A stretch of 64,000 nucleotides of DNA from Paraperlucidibaca baekdonensis (GTDB lineage Bacteria; Pseudomonadota; Gammaproteobacteria; Pseudomonadales; Moraxellaceae): the NCBI RefSeq assembly GCF_003387535.1, contig NZ_QUNR01000002.1:234514-298513 (forward strand), read 5' to 3'. The notes below the pieces were generated by a model that worked only from the letters and a program-made list of their open reading frames with translations, was not told the origin of the DNA and made no database searches. Position 1 is the first letter of the stretch. Each line of letters begins with the position of its first letter. The position numbers and the translations under genes are program-made. Positions 1 through 7,714 of this stretch are shown here, piece by piece.

Positions 1-1
1 T

Positions 2-107
2 TTTAAGGATTTTTCTGTGATTTCAACTGTCATTCTCCCTGTTGCCGGTTTGGGCACGCGTTTTTTGCCGGCCACTAAGTCGGTGCCGAAAGAGTTGCTG
101 CCGGTGG
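2..107. repeat. 106-bp exact direct repeat, left copy (galU 5' end)
   Basis: Bases 2-107 are identical to 3551-3656 with no mismatch. The repeat covers the galU ribosome-binding site (AAGGA), its GTG start and the first 30 codons. Outside the repeat the two copies differ at once: base 1 is T against G at 3550, and base 108 is G against T at 3657. The two copies are 3549 bp apart and in the same orientation. The left copy touches the window edge, so a longer but imperfect match upstream cannot be excluded. Confidence 0.97.
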
Positions 108-130
108 GTAATCCCCCAAGATTTTTGTAA
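17..130 (+). pseudogene. Truncated galU fragment (UTP-glucose-1-phosphate uridylyltransferase N-terminus)
   Basis: This reading frame has the same GTG start and Shine-Dalgarno as intact galU at 3566. It encodes the first 30 residues of that enzyme, including the nucleotidyltransferase signature [11 protein letters not shown]. It then runs out of homology at base 108 and stops at 128-130 after about 37 codons. It lacks the rest of the UTP- and sugar-binding domain and cannot be active. It marks the breakpoint of a duplication, insertion or recombination event that placed 3.5 kb of polysaccharide genes in front of the intact gene. Confidence 0.9.
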
Positions 131-168
131 ACAACCCTGAATAGAATTATGCCACGCTGTAATTGTTC

Positions 169-177
169 TGATATAAT
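169..177 (+). promoter_or_regulatory. Extended -10 promoter for wzz
   Basis: TGATATAAT matches the extended -10 consensus (TGnTATAAT) exactly, in an AT-rich stretch directly after the galU breakpoint. No good -35 box lies 16-18 bp upstream, as is common for extended -10 promoters. The predicted start near 184 gives a leader of about 160 nt. The end of the leader can form a short hairpin (313-317 with 335-339) that would cover the wzz ribosome-binding site (AGGAG at 334-338). No RfaH ops element was seen in this leader. Confidence 0.5.
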
Positions 178-344
178 TTGCGCCGCTACTTTTCAGTAGA
201 TTTCGCCAAAGAAACTTTCGTAGCTTGTAAAAAAATAATTTGAGCATGGACGTTTATTAATGCAGCGAAATCGTTGCTACAGCGCCCATGTTTTAGTCTT
301 GGTGCGCTAGGCGCTCCGAGGCTTTAGCTAGCTAGGAGCCCGCA

Positions 345-1178
345 ATGCAAGTCTCGCCGCCGCAAACCTTCGATGACGAAATTGACCTTTTCGAGCTATT
401 AGACACGCTGCTCGCGGGTTGGGCTATCTGGGTGAGCACGGCATTGGCGGGTTTGGCTCTGGCGTTTGCGGCTAGCCAAATGATCGCGCCGCAATATGAA
501 GCTACTACGCTAATTCGCATCGGTCAGGTGGGCAAGGTCGGTCAGGTTGAGTCTATTCCGGTGGTTATGGAGCGGCTGAAGTCGAAGGCGTTTTTGCAAG
601 AAGTTTGCCCAAGCTGCGATGGCGATGCGCTGGCGAGTTTGAGCAAAAGCCTGACTGTGAGCCAGCCAAAAAACGCTGATGTCATTACGCTTGTGGTGAA
701 AGCATCTTCTGTGGCCGAGGCCAAGGCGACGAGCGACCACCTATTGACCACTTTGCAGGAACAACACGCCGAGCTGGCTAAGCCGGCACTGTCTGAAGTT
801 CAACGCCAATTGGCCGAGGCCGAGGCGGAGCTTAAGCTCAGTCAGGCGCAGCGCGCGGCCGTTCTGCGCAATGTTGGCAAGGGCTTGGCTTCTGCACAGT
901 CGGCGATCGCGGTTTTGCAGCTCGCTGAGATGGGCTCGCAGCAAGAGGCCGGTGCCCTAGCGCGCCAAGTCGCATCGCTTCGCCAAGCCCTAACCACGCC
1001 AAGCACGCGCCCCACCGAACGCATGCAAGCCACCTACGCTAACGATAAGCCAATCTCCCCCAAAGGCGCGCTGATGTCCGTCCTCGGCCTACTCCTCGGC
1101 GGCATGTTCGGCGTGGCCTGGGTACTCATCCGCAAAGCCGTGCAAGACCGCAAAGCCACACTAACCCAGCAAGCATGA
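345..1178 (+). CDS. wzz: Wzz-type polysaccharide chain-length regulator
   Basis: This 277-residue inner-membrane protein has the polysaccharide co-polymerase layout. A short cytoplasmic N-terminus (DEIDLFELLDTL) leads into one membrane segment at about residues 24-46. A periplasmic, partly coiled-coil body rich in Ala/Gln/Glu (about 110-200) follows, and a second membrane segment lies at about 240-262, preceded by the typical proline motif PISPKGAL. No Wzc-like tyrosine-kinase domain follows. The family sets the length of O-antigen or related glycans made by a Wzy polymerase. The ATG is preceded by AGGAG. It is the first gene after the truncated galU and is followed closely by a glycosyltransferase. 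Confidence 0.82.
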   Translation: MQVSPPQTFDDEIDLFELLDTLLAGWAIWVSTALAGLALAFAASQMIAPQYEATTLIRIGQVGKVGQVESIPVVMERLKSKAFLQEVCPSCDGDALASLSKSLTVSQPKNADVITLVVKASSVAEAKATSDHLLTTLQEQHAELAKPALSEVQRQLAEAEAELKLSQAQRAAVLRNVGKGLASAQSAIAVLQLAEMGSQQEAGALARQVASLRQALTTPSTRPTERMQATYANDKPISPKGALMSVLGLLLGGMFGVAWVLIRKAVQDRKATLTQQA

Positions 1179-1205
1179 GCTCAATCATGCGCATGGATAT
1201 GCCCT

Positions 1206-2036
1206 ATGCCTATCGCCGCCTGGGTAATTAATCTACCGCAAGCGCGTCATCGCAAAGCCCATATAGAGGCCCAGCAACAAGCCCTCGCTTTACCACCTTG
1301 CCGGTGGTTTTCAGCTATTGATGGCCAAGCCTTGTCGAAAGCGGAGGCAGAGGCCTCCATTTGCCATAAGTCGCTAATTCGCCGAGCTGGCCGTGGCTTT
1401 AGTTTGGGTGAGTTGGGTTGTGCTCTGAGTCATCGTGGCATTTGGCAGCGCTTTTTGGCCAGCGATGAGCCTTACACCCTAGTGCTTGAAGACGATGCTG
1501 TGCTCAGCGAAGACTTGCCGGCTGCTCTTCCTGCATTAGAAAAGCATCTTGCTAGCAACAGCCCCCGTGTGGTGGTTTTAGGCAAAGTACGCCTTTATGC
1601 ACAGGGCTCAGTTAAAGCACTCACCGATGCTGTGTCGCTGATGACGCCGCTTCGCGCTTGGGGCGGTCATGCTTATTTGCTGAATCGCGCGGCGGCCGAA
1701 CGGATGGTGCAAGCGCAAACGCCGCTGCGCTGCATGGCCGATGATTGGGTATATTTTCAACGGATTGCTGGCGTTGAGGTGCATGGGCTGGAGCCATACT
1801 TCGCAGATGTGTTAGCCGTGGAGTCGCAGCTTGAGGCAGAGCGTAGCCAGATGCGTACGGCTAAGCCATGGCATTGGCGACTGACATTGCGCGCGTTTGA
1901 TCGTCTGTGGCATAAAATATGGGAGCTTAGGCATGCACTGTTTCATGGCCCACTACGCTCACATGCCGATAATCAAATGGGTTTTTTCCAACCCTGTGCT
2001 AAGCCCCAAGCCGAGAAGACCAAGAGCCAGAAGTAA
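1206..2036 (+). CDS. Glycosyltransferase family 25 protein
   Basis: This protein of 276 residues begins with AAWVINLPQARHRKAH, the start typical of family 25 (LPS galactosyltransferase type). About 90 residues later it has LGCALSHRGIWQRF and then the acidic motif TLVLEDDAVLSEDL, which corresponds to the nucleotide-sugar/metal site. ADDWVYFQRI matches the conserved acidic stretch further on. The likely role is sugar transfer during lipooligosaccharide or O-antigen assembly at the cytoplasmic face; donor and acceptor cannot be read from sequence. It lies 27 bp after wzz, so the two are probably cotranscribed. Its last 64 bp overlap the end of the convergent ligase/polymerase gene. No convincing ribosome-binding site precedes the ATG. 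Confidence 0.82.
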   Translation: MPIAAWVINLPQARHRKAHIEAQQQALALPPCRWFSAIDGQALSKAEAEASICHKSLIRRAGRGFSLGELGCALSHRGIWQRFLASDEPYTLVLEDDAVLSEDLPAALPALEKHLASNSPRVVVLGKVRLYAQGSVKALTDAVSLMTPLRAWGGHAYLLNRAAAERMVQAQTPLRCMADDWVYFQRIAGVEVHGLEPYFADVLAVESQLEAERSQMRTAKPWHWRLTLRAFDRLWHKIWELRHALFHGPLRSHADNQMGFFQPCAKPQAEKTKSQK

Positions 2037-3154
2037 GGGCGGTAAATCGATAGGTCGGTGGTGCCGTGCAGCAGTAGCGTGACTAGCAGGGCGGCGGCGA
2101 CTAAGCCCGGCAATGCATGAGTGCGTGAACGAGCGGCCGAAAATGCCTGCCAGGTGATGCGCCCGAGGCTGGTCAGCACAAGTATGGTGCCTATGATGCC
2201 GAGGGAGTACAGCATCTCCAGTAATACATTGTGCGGGGCGGTAAATTGAGCGCCGCGCATAACCGCTGCAATGTCCACGGCGGCATGACTTTTAAATGCT
2301 TTTAATCCCCAACCAAACCATGGCGCTTGCTGCCATAAATGCCAGATGGTGTCGTAGATGGGCAGACGGTTTGAGCTGATGGCGTTGATCTTTGCGTCGC
2401 TCATCCAGTCGCCTGCCTGCAGGATGAAGACCGCTAAGCTCCCGATGAAAAATGCCGCTACCGTTAGGCCAAAGAGCCAAGATAGGGGCAGACGGGTATA
2501 GCGCAACAAGACTAATAAGCCGGCAACACAGAGCACCGCTAATAGTGCGCCGCGACTGGGGTAGTACAGGCTGAGCCATGCAAAGTTGATGACCACCGCG
2601 AGCACAATGCCGGCTGCTACGATGGGGCGAGAGCAGCACGCGACGGCTAGGCTAATGCTCAATAGCAGGGCGAATGCGCTGCCCCATAAGTTCATGTTTT
2701 CGATGCTATTGAGCCAATGCACGGCGGATGCGTGCAGCGCAGGTGCGTTGTAAAGCACTAGCGCCATGGCGGCAAATAGGCCGCAGAGGGTTGCGATGCC
2801 TTGTTTTAGCCAATGCCACTGTGCGTGTTGTGCGACCACCGCTACGGTGATGGCGACTAGCAGTGCTTTGATGATATCGCGAAAGACGGTGCCGCCCTGC
2901 CAAGGGTAGGCCGATAGCGCCAAGCTGATAATTAGGCCGGCAAGCAACGGCAGTGCGATCGGTCGTAGTGCGCGTGCTTGGGCAATGAAGGCCGGGCGCC
3001 ATTGCCATAGAACCAATAGAGTCATGCCGAGCAAAACCCAAACGCTAGGCGAGCGCGCAACCGGGCTAAAGATGAGTGCGACAACGGCGAGTAATAGTGA
3101 GGCGCTGGCGACCGTGTTGTGCTTAGCTTGTTCATTGGTCGCTGAGTTAGTCAT
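1973..3154 (-). CDS. O-antigen ligase/polymerase family membrane protein (WaaL/Wzy-like)
   Basis: This is a polytopic membrane protein of about 393 residues with roughly ten hydrophobic segments. It carries marks of the O-antigen ligase/polymerase family (Wzy_C, PF04932): an arginine after a membrane segment (YYPSRGALLAVL), then a large loop with WFGWGLKAF, and PHNVLLEMLYSLGIIG, which holds the conserved His. Ligase (WaaL) and polymerase (Wzy) are hard to tell apart by sequence. With wzz beside it either fits: polymerising O-units or joining them to lipid A-core in the periplasm. I chose the ATG at 3154 (MTNSATNE); a longer form from 3196 is possible. It is convergent with the glycosyltransferase and overlaps it by 64 bp. 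Confidence 0.8.
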   Translation of the reverse strand: MTNSATNEQAKHNTVASASLLLAVVALIFSPVARSPSVWVLLGMTLLVLWQWRPAFIAQARALRPIALPLLAGLIISLALSAYPWQGGTVFRDIIKALLVAITVAVVAQHAQWHWLKQGIATLCGLFAAMALVLYNAPALHASAVHWLNSIENMNLWGSAFALLLSISLAVACCSRPIVAAGIVLAVVINFAWLSLYYPSRGALLAVLCVAGLLVLLRYTRLPLSWLFGLTVAAFFIGSLAVFILQAGDWMSDAKINAISSNRLPIYDTIWHLWQQAPWFGWGLKAFKSHAAVDIAAVMRGAQFTAPHNVLLEMLYSLGIIGTILVLTSLGRITWQAFSAARSRTHALPGLVAAALLVTLLLHGTTDLSIYRPYFWLLVFSAWGLAQGWKKPI

Positions 3155-3333
3155 GTCGCTCTCGTTCGGTGGGGGCTTTTCGGTATACTCACGCATTACG
3201 CGCAGGCGCCTACTATAATCATTCCCCTGCGCTATCGCATCCGCTCAAGGAGCCACCGCATTATTTCTTCTTGGAGTTCAGGAGAGGATAGTGCGAAATA
3301 GGAGCCGGGGCAGGGTAGTGCGAAAATCTTCCC

Positions 3334-3401
3334 TTTTGAAATGGCCTGTTTTAGTTGGCGTTCAGCCCAGTCAGTGCCAAACAAAACAGGCCATTTCAAA
3401 A
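3334..3401. repeat. Large inverted repeat (long hairpin) upstream of galU
   Basis: The arms 3334-3358 and 3377-3401 pair over 25 positions, with a perfect 19-bp core (TTTTGAAATGGCCTGTTTT), two mismatches and a further 4 bp, around an 18-nt loop. No T-tract follows on either strand, so it is not a standard intrinsic terminator. Just upstream, GTAGTGCGAAA and a near copy (ATAGTGCGAAA) repeat about 31 bp apart in 3280-3325. A smaller hairpin (GTGGGT/ACCCAC) lies at 3477-3495. The whole stretch 3155-3550 has no credible gene. The element may be a REP/MITE-like repeat or the scar of a mobile element. Confidence 0.75.
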
Positions 3402-3550
3402 AGCAAAAAAAACGACATCCCCCCCCGAGGCTCACCACCGAAGCCACCGACTATGGGTTGGCGCAACAGCTGCGTAGTGGGTTATCTTTACCCACCTAGC
3501 TATTTACTCAAAAGCATTGGTCGCCTCGGCCAAAATCATTAGCTTGACTG

Positions 3551-3656
3551 TTTAAGGATTTTTCTGTGATTTCAACTGTCATTCTCCCTGTTGCCGGTTT
3601 GGGCACGCGTTTTTTGCCGGCCACTAAGTCGGTGCCGAAAGAGTTGCTGCCGGTGG
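3551..3656. repeat. 106-bp exact direct repeat, right copy (start of intact galU)
   Basis: This is the right-hand partner of the 2-107 repeat, and it is continuous with the intact galU gene. Recombination between the copies would remove 3549 bp, taking out wzz, the glycosyltransferase and the ligase/polymerase, and would leave one complete galU. Confidence 0.97.
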
Positions 3657-4540
3657 TCGATAAGCCCTTGCTGCAATACGCGGTGGAGGAAGCGTGTCGC
3701 GCGGGCATTCGCCATGTGGTGTTGGTGAATTCGCCGAAAAAGTCGGGGTTGGAGACGCATTTGCAACCGGCAGACCCTGAGTTGGTGGCTGAGCTGACCG
3801 CGAAGGGCAAGAAAGATTTGTTGGCGGCGTTGCTGGGCACGGTGCCTGAGGGCTTGAAAGTGACGGTGGCGATGCAGCCGCAGGCGCTGGGCTTGGGGCA
3901 TGCGGTGGCCTGTGGCGCTGAGGCGGCGATGGCTAGCGCGGGCGATGGCGTGGCGGTGATGTTGGTGGATGATTTTATTGATGCGCCGCTGTCTGGCGCG
4001 GGCGCGGCGGGCTGTTTGGCAGATATGGTGGCGCTGCACGAGGCCACGGGCGCATGGTCATTGGCGGTGGAGGAAGTGCCGCGTGACCAGGTGCATCGCT
4101 ATGGCGTGGTGTCGTTGGCGGGCGAGAAACGTATCTCCGCGATGGTGGAAAAGCCCGCCGCCGATGTCGCGCCTAGCAACCTCGCCGTGGTCGGCCGTTA
4201 TGTATTGCCGAAAGCCATTTTCGCCGCGCTGGCTGATGTGAAGCCCGGCGCAGGCGGCGAAATTCAGCTCACCGATGGCATCAGCGCGCTGCTTGCTGAG
4301 CATGATATCCGCGCCCACCGCTTCGCCGGCGTGCGCTACGACTGCGGCAGCAAACTTGGCTACGCGCAAGCCAATATGGCGCTGGCCCTGCGCGATCCTG
4401 AGCTCGCCGCGCCGCTGCGCGCGTGGCTGCAGGCTGAATTGGCAACACCGGCGGCGGATTATGTGGTCATGGCTGCAGATGGGGAGCGTGAGCAAGCGGC
4501 GAAGGCATGGGTCGATGGGCAGGGGAATGACGCCACATGA
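3566..4540 (+). CDS. galU: UTP-glucose-1-phosphate uridylyltransferase
   Basis: GalU (324 residues) makes UDP-glucose from UTP and glucose-1-phosphate in the cytoplasm, feeding LPS, capsule and other glycans. The N-terminus has the nucleotide-binding signature [20 protein letters not shown], followed by KPLLQYAVEEA. MLVDDFID carries the metal-binding Asp and VEKP the sugar-binding region. The GTG start is set by AAGGA 7 nt upstream. The gene overlaps pgi by 4 bp and heads an apparent galU-pgi-ugd-like operon. Its first 106 bp (with leader) are duplicated at the window start. Its native upstream promoter may therefore have been displaced, and transcription must now start inside the hairpin-rich 3155-3550 region or come from elsewhere. 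Confidence 0.95.
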   Translation: MISTVILPVAGLGTRFLPATKSVPKELLPVVDKPLLQYAVEEACRAGIRHVVLVNSPKKSGLETHLQPADPELVAELTAKGKKDLLAALLGTVPEGLKVTVAMQPQALGLGHAVACGAEAAMASAGDGVAVMLVDDFIDAPLSGAGAAGCLADMVALHEATGAWSLAVEEVPRDQVHRYGVVSLAGEKRISAMVEKPAADVAPSNLAVVGRYVLPKAIFAALADVKPGAGGEIQLTDGISALLAEHDIRAHRFAGVRYDCGSKLGYAQANMALALRDPELAAPLRAWLQAELATPAADYVVMAADGEREQAAKAWVDGQGNDAT

Positions 4541-6258
4541 GCAGCAAAGCCCGTACTCATCTCCGCGAATGGCAGGCGGTGGCCGTGCAGGCGCCGATTT
4601 GGCAGCAACGCCATTTGCGCGATGTCTGGGGCGCGCCCAGCGACGTGAGTGCGTCGGGCACAGATGGCGCTCAACGCGCCTCGACGCGTACCGCCGAGCT
4701 CACCCGCACGCACGATGGCCTGCTCTTCGATTTCAGCAAACAACGCCTCGATGCCGCTGTGCTCAATGACTTGCTCGCCTTAGCCGAGGCCTGCGAATTG
4801 CCGCGCGCCATTGAGCGTTTGCTCAGCGGTGCGCGAGTGAATCAAAGTGAGGATCGCGCCGCCCTGCATACGGCCTTGCGCTTACCGGTCACGAGCCAGC
4901 TGGTGGTCGACGGCGACGATGTGGTGCCGGCGGTGCATGCCAGTCTGGCGCGCATGAGCGATATTGTCTCGCGCATCCATGCTCAGCAATGGCGCGGTGT
5001 GACCGGCGAGGCCATCAGCGACGTGGTCAGCATTGGTGTGGGTGGCTCCGACCTCGGGCCGTATTTGGCCACGCAGGCGCTGGCCGAGTTTGCCCCGCCC
5101 GAGGCGCGCGGGCTGAGCGTGCATTTCGTCAGCTCCATCGACGGCACCCAGCTCGCCGATCTGCTCGATCATCTGCGCCCGGAAACCACGCTGTTTGTCG
5201 TGGCCTCGAAATCGTTTTCCACCATCGACACGCTGTCGAACGCCGAGACGGCCATCGCTTGGATGCGCTCGCGTATCGCCGACCGCGCGCGCATTTTGCG
5301 CCATCATTTTATTGGGGTGTCGGCAAAGCCGGAGAAAATGACCGCTTATGGCATCCCCGAGGCTAACCAGATCCGCTTTTGGGACTGGGTGGGCGGGCGG
5401 TTTTCGCTGTGGTCGGGCATTGGTCTGCCCATCGCGCTGAAGCTCGGCATGGCCGGTTTTAAGCAGCTGCTCGCCGGTGCGCACGCGCTCGATACGCACT
5501 TCGCGCAAGCGCCATTGGCGCATAACTTACCGGTGTTGATGGGCCTACTGCAGGTCTGGAATAGCACGTTTTTGGGCATCAATGGTCAGGCCATTTTGCC
5601 CTACGATGCGCGCCTGAAACTGTTTCCCAGCTACCTCACGCAGCTGGAAATGGAGAGTAATGGCAAGTCGGTCGACCGCCTGGGCACGCCGATTGACTAC
5701 GCCACCTGCCCGATTTTATGGGGCGAGGTGGGCTCGAATGCGCAGCATGCGTTTTATCAATTGCTGCACCAAGGCACGCAGCCGGTGGCCTGCGATTTCA
5801 TCGCGCCCATTCGTCGCTACAGCCGCGATGACGATGCCGGCTCCAGTCTCCAGCACCAGCAGCAGTTGGCCTTGGCCAACTGTTTGGCGCAATCGCGCGT
5901 GCTCATGCTCGGCGATGATACGCGCCAGGGCCATCATTATTATCGCGGCAATCAGCCCTCGAGCACGCTGTTGTTCGATGCGCTCACGCCGTATCGTCTG
6001 GGTCAGCTCATCGCGCTGTATGAGCATAAGGTATATGTGGCTTCGGTGCTGTGGAACATCAACCCGTTTGATCAATGGGGCGTGGAGCTGGGCAAGCAAA
6101 TCGCGTCTGCGACGCACACGGTGATGGTCGGGCGCGCGCAGGCCGACGACTACGATGGCTCGACGCAGCAGCTGTTGCGGGTGATTGCCGAAGGTCGCGT
6201 GGGCTGTGAGCGGGTCTCGGTGCAAGCTGACTCGCCGCCCAAGGAGCCGTTGTCATGA
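4537..6258 (+). CDS. pgi: Glucose-6-phosphate isomerase
   Basis: Pgi (573 residues, somewhat longer than the usual ~550) interconverts glucose-6-phosphate and fructose-6-phosphate. GVGGSDLGP and SKSFST match the sugar-phosphate binding loops, WVGGRFSLWS the first family signature and WGVELGKQIA the second. The ATG overlaps the galU stop (ATGA). The same gene stands beside galU and ugd in Acinetobacter-type capsule loci. There it links central sugar phosphates to nucleotide-sugar supply, and that role is inferred here. The gene overlaps the following dehydrogenase homologue by 4 bp. Confidence 0.95.
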   Translation: MSSKARTHLREWQAVAVQAPIWQQRHLRDVWGAPSDVSASGTDGAQRASTRTAELTRTHDGLLFDFSKQRLDAAVLNDLLALAEACELPRAIERLLSGARVNQSEDRAALHTALRLPVTSQLVVDGDDVVPAVHASLARMSDIVSRIHAQQWRGVTGEAISDVVSIGVGGSDLGPYLATQALAEFAPPEARGLSVHFVSSIDGTQLADLLDHLRPETTLFVVASKSFSTIDTLSNAETAIAWMRSRIADRARILRHHFIGVSAKPEKMTAYGIPEANQIRFWDWVGGRFSLWSGIGLPIALKLGMAGFKQLLAGAHALDTHFAQAPLAHNLPVLMGLLQVWNSTFLGINGQAILPYDARLKLFPSYLTQLEMESNGKSVDRLGTPIDYATCPILWGEVGSNAQHAFYQLLHQGTQPVACDFIAPIRRYSRDDDAGSSLQHQQQLALANCLAQSRVLMLGDDTRQGHHYYRGNQPSSTLLFDALTPYRLGQLIALYEHKVYVASVLWNINPFDQWGVELGKQIASATHTVMVGRAQADDYDGSTQQLLRVIAEGRVGCERVSVQADSPPKEPLS

Positions 6259-7649
6259 AGATCGCTGTACACGGCAACACGCCATTTGCGTGGACTACTG
6301 CGGTGCACCTGGCTGGCATAGGCCACACGGTCACGCTCTGTGCCGATTGGTCACGCTGCCTGCGCACCCCCGATGCCGAACTCGCGCGCGAGCCCGGCTT
6401 GCTGTCGCAGCTGCATGAGCTGATGCCGAAGGGCCTGCTGACGCTGAGCAGCGCTGAGGCACTGCTGAGCGCTGCCAGCCACACGGATGAAAACGCTGGC
6501 GATGTGTGCACGCAGGCCATGGATCAGCATTGGCTGGCACTCGGCGGCTCAGCCGATGAGCTTGTGGCCTATGCGCGTGAGCTCGACGCCGTCAGCGGCA
6601 TTGCGCTAGCGCCACTGGTGGTGCTGTCACCCTATCCGCTGGGCACGCTCGCGCGCCTCAAGCAAGCTGTCGATGCCACCGTCTACGCGCTGCCCATCTT
6701 TGCCCGCGGCGGCAGCATGCTGGCTAACCTGGCCAAGCCGCCACTGCTGGTCATCGGCTGCGATGACGAGGCGCACACGGCCTTCATGCTCGAAACCCTA
6801 CGCCCCATGACGCGCCGTGCAGGGGAGGTCATGCTCGTGCCGTTGGCCGCCGCCGAGCTCATTAAAAGTAGTGTGAATGCCATGCTCGCCACGCGCATGA
6901 GCTTTATGAACGAGATGGCCACGCTCTGTGAAAGCGTCGGCGTCGACATCGACCTCGTGCGTCAAGGCCTTGCCGCTGACCCGCGCATCGGCTCCGATTA
7001 CCTCGACGCCGGCTGCGGCTTTGGCGGCCCCAGCTTCTCCGATGAGCTGCTCGATTTCTCGCGCAGCGTGCAGGCTTCTATCGATCAGCAAACCCTTATT
7101 GCCAATGCCTTGCGCATCAACGAACGCCAGCGCGATGTGCTGTTTCGCAAGCTCTGGCGCTACTTCGAGGGCGACCTCAGCGGCCGCTGTTTCGCCATTT
7201 GGGGCGCCGCCTATAAACCCAACTCGGCCAGCGTGCAAGATTCCGCCGTGCACCCGCTGCTGCAAGCGCTGTGGGCCCAAGGCGCGCGCACTCGCGTCTA
7301 TGACCCGCTCGCTGCTGAGAGCTTGCGCGAATGCTATCCCGACCAGCCGCTACTCGAGATCGTCGACCAGCCTTATGATGTGCTCGCTTGCACTTCGAGC
7401 GCGGCTTTAGCTGACGCGGGCACTGATGCCGGGCGTTCGGCGCTCGGCCACTCTGAGGTGCGCGTTGCCGGCGCCGATGCCCTCATTGTTGTCACTGCCT
7501 GGGAAATTTTCCAAAGCCCCGATTACGCGCGCCTGTACTCAGGCCTGCGTCAGCCCTTCATTCTCGATGGCCGCAATGTCTACGACCCTGACTACCTGCG
7601 CGAGCAAGGCTTCACGTATGTGGGCATTGGCCGTGGCGAGGTGTTTTAG
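6255..7649 (+). CDS. Degenerate UDP-glucose 6-dehydrogenase homologue, probable pseudoenzyme
   Basis: The 464-residue length and three-domain order match the UDP-glucose/GDP-mannose dehydrogenase family. ELIKSSVNAMLATRMSFMNE keeps the conserved Lys204 region, and the C-terminal domain has the typical WEIFQSPDY and DGRNVYDPDYL. Key catalytic features are missing. The N-terminal NAD loop GxGxxG reads GNTPFA (residues 7-12). The active-site motif, normally GGSCFPKD, reads GGPSFSDE, so Cys260 is Ser260 and the Lys-Asp pair is Asp-Glu. The frame is intact and codon use looks like that of the neighbours, so it is not a decayed gene. It may bind a nucleotide sugar or act as a partner rather than oxidise UDP-glucose. 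It overlaps pgi by 4 bp. Confidence 0.8.
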   Translation: MKIAVHGNTPFAWTTAVHLAGIGHTVTLCADWSRCLRTPDAELAREPGLLSQLHELMPKGLLTLSSAEALLSAASHTDENAGDVCTQAMDQHWLALGGSADELVAYARELDAVSGIALAPLVVLSPYPLGTLARLKQAVDATVYALPIFARGGSMLANLAKPPLLVIGCDDEAHTAFMLETLRPMTRRAGEVMLVPLAAAELIKSSVNAMLATRMSFMNEMATLCESVGVDIDLVRQGLAADPRIGSDYLDAGCGFGGPSFSDELLDFSRSVQASIDQQTLIANALRINERQRDVLFRKLWRYFEGDLSGRCFAIWGAAYKPNSASVQDSAVHPLLQALWAQGARTRVYDPLAAESLRECYPDQPLLEIVDQPYDVLACTSSAALADAGTDAGRSALGHSEVRVAGADALIVVTAWEIFQSPDYARLYSGLRQPFILDGRNVYDPDYLREQGFTYVGIGRGEVF

Positions 7650-7714
7650 GCCCTATGCCCTAGCAGGGGGTGACTACGCGCAAAGCGAACGATAGTCAGC
7701 ATCGAGGCGTTACA

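Noticed and set aside
23-247. 74-residue open frame on the minus strand
   Set aside because: It is antisense to the galU fragment and its AT-rich flank, and it shares its end with the antisense frame of intact galU. No family features.
2071-2081. GCAGTAGCGTG, ten of eleven matches to the RfaH ops core
   Set aside because: It lies inside the 3' end of the ligase/polymerase gene on its antisense strand, and after the glycosyltransferase stop. Real ops sites sit in leaders near promoters.
3232-3542. Open frames on both strands (71 and 83 residues) with similar stretches such as KWPVL and KQAIS
   Set aside because: The similarity comes from the inverted repeat being read on both strands. No start site or family pattern supports a protein.
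6255-7649. Frameshift or sequencing error as the cause of the odd dehydrogenase motifs
   Set aside because: Both altered motifs are in frame with well-matching sequence on either side, and the spacing of Lys204 and residue 260 is preserved, so substitutions rather than frame changes explain them.
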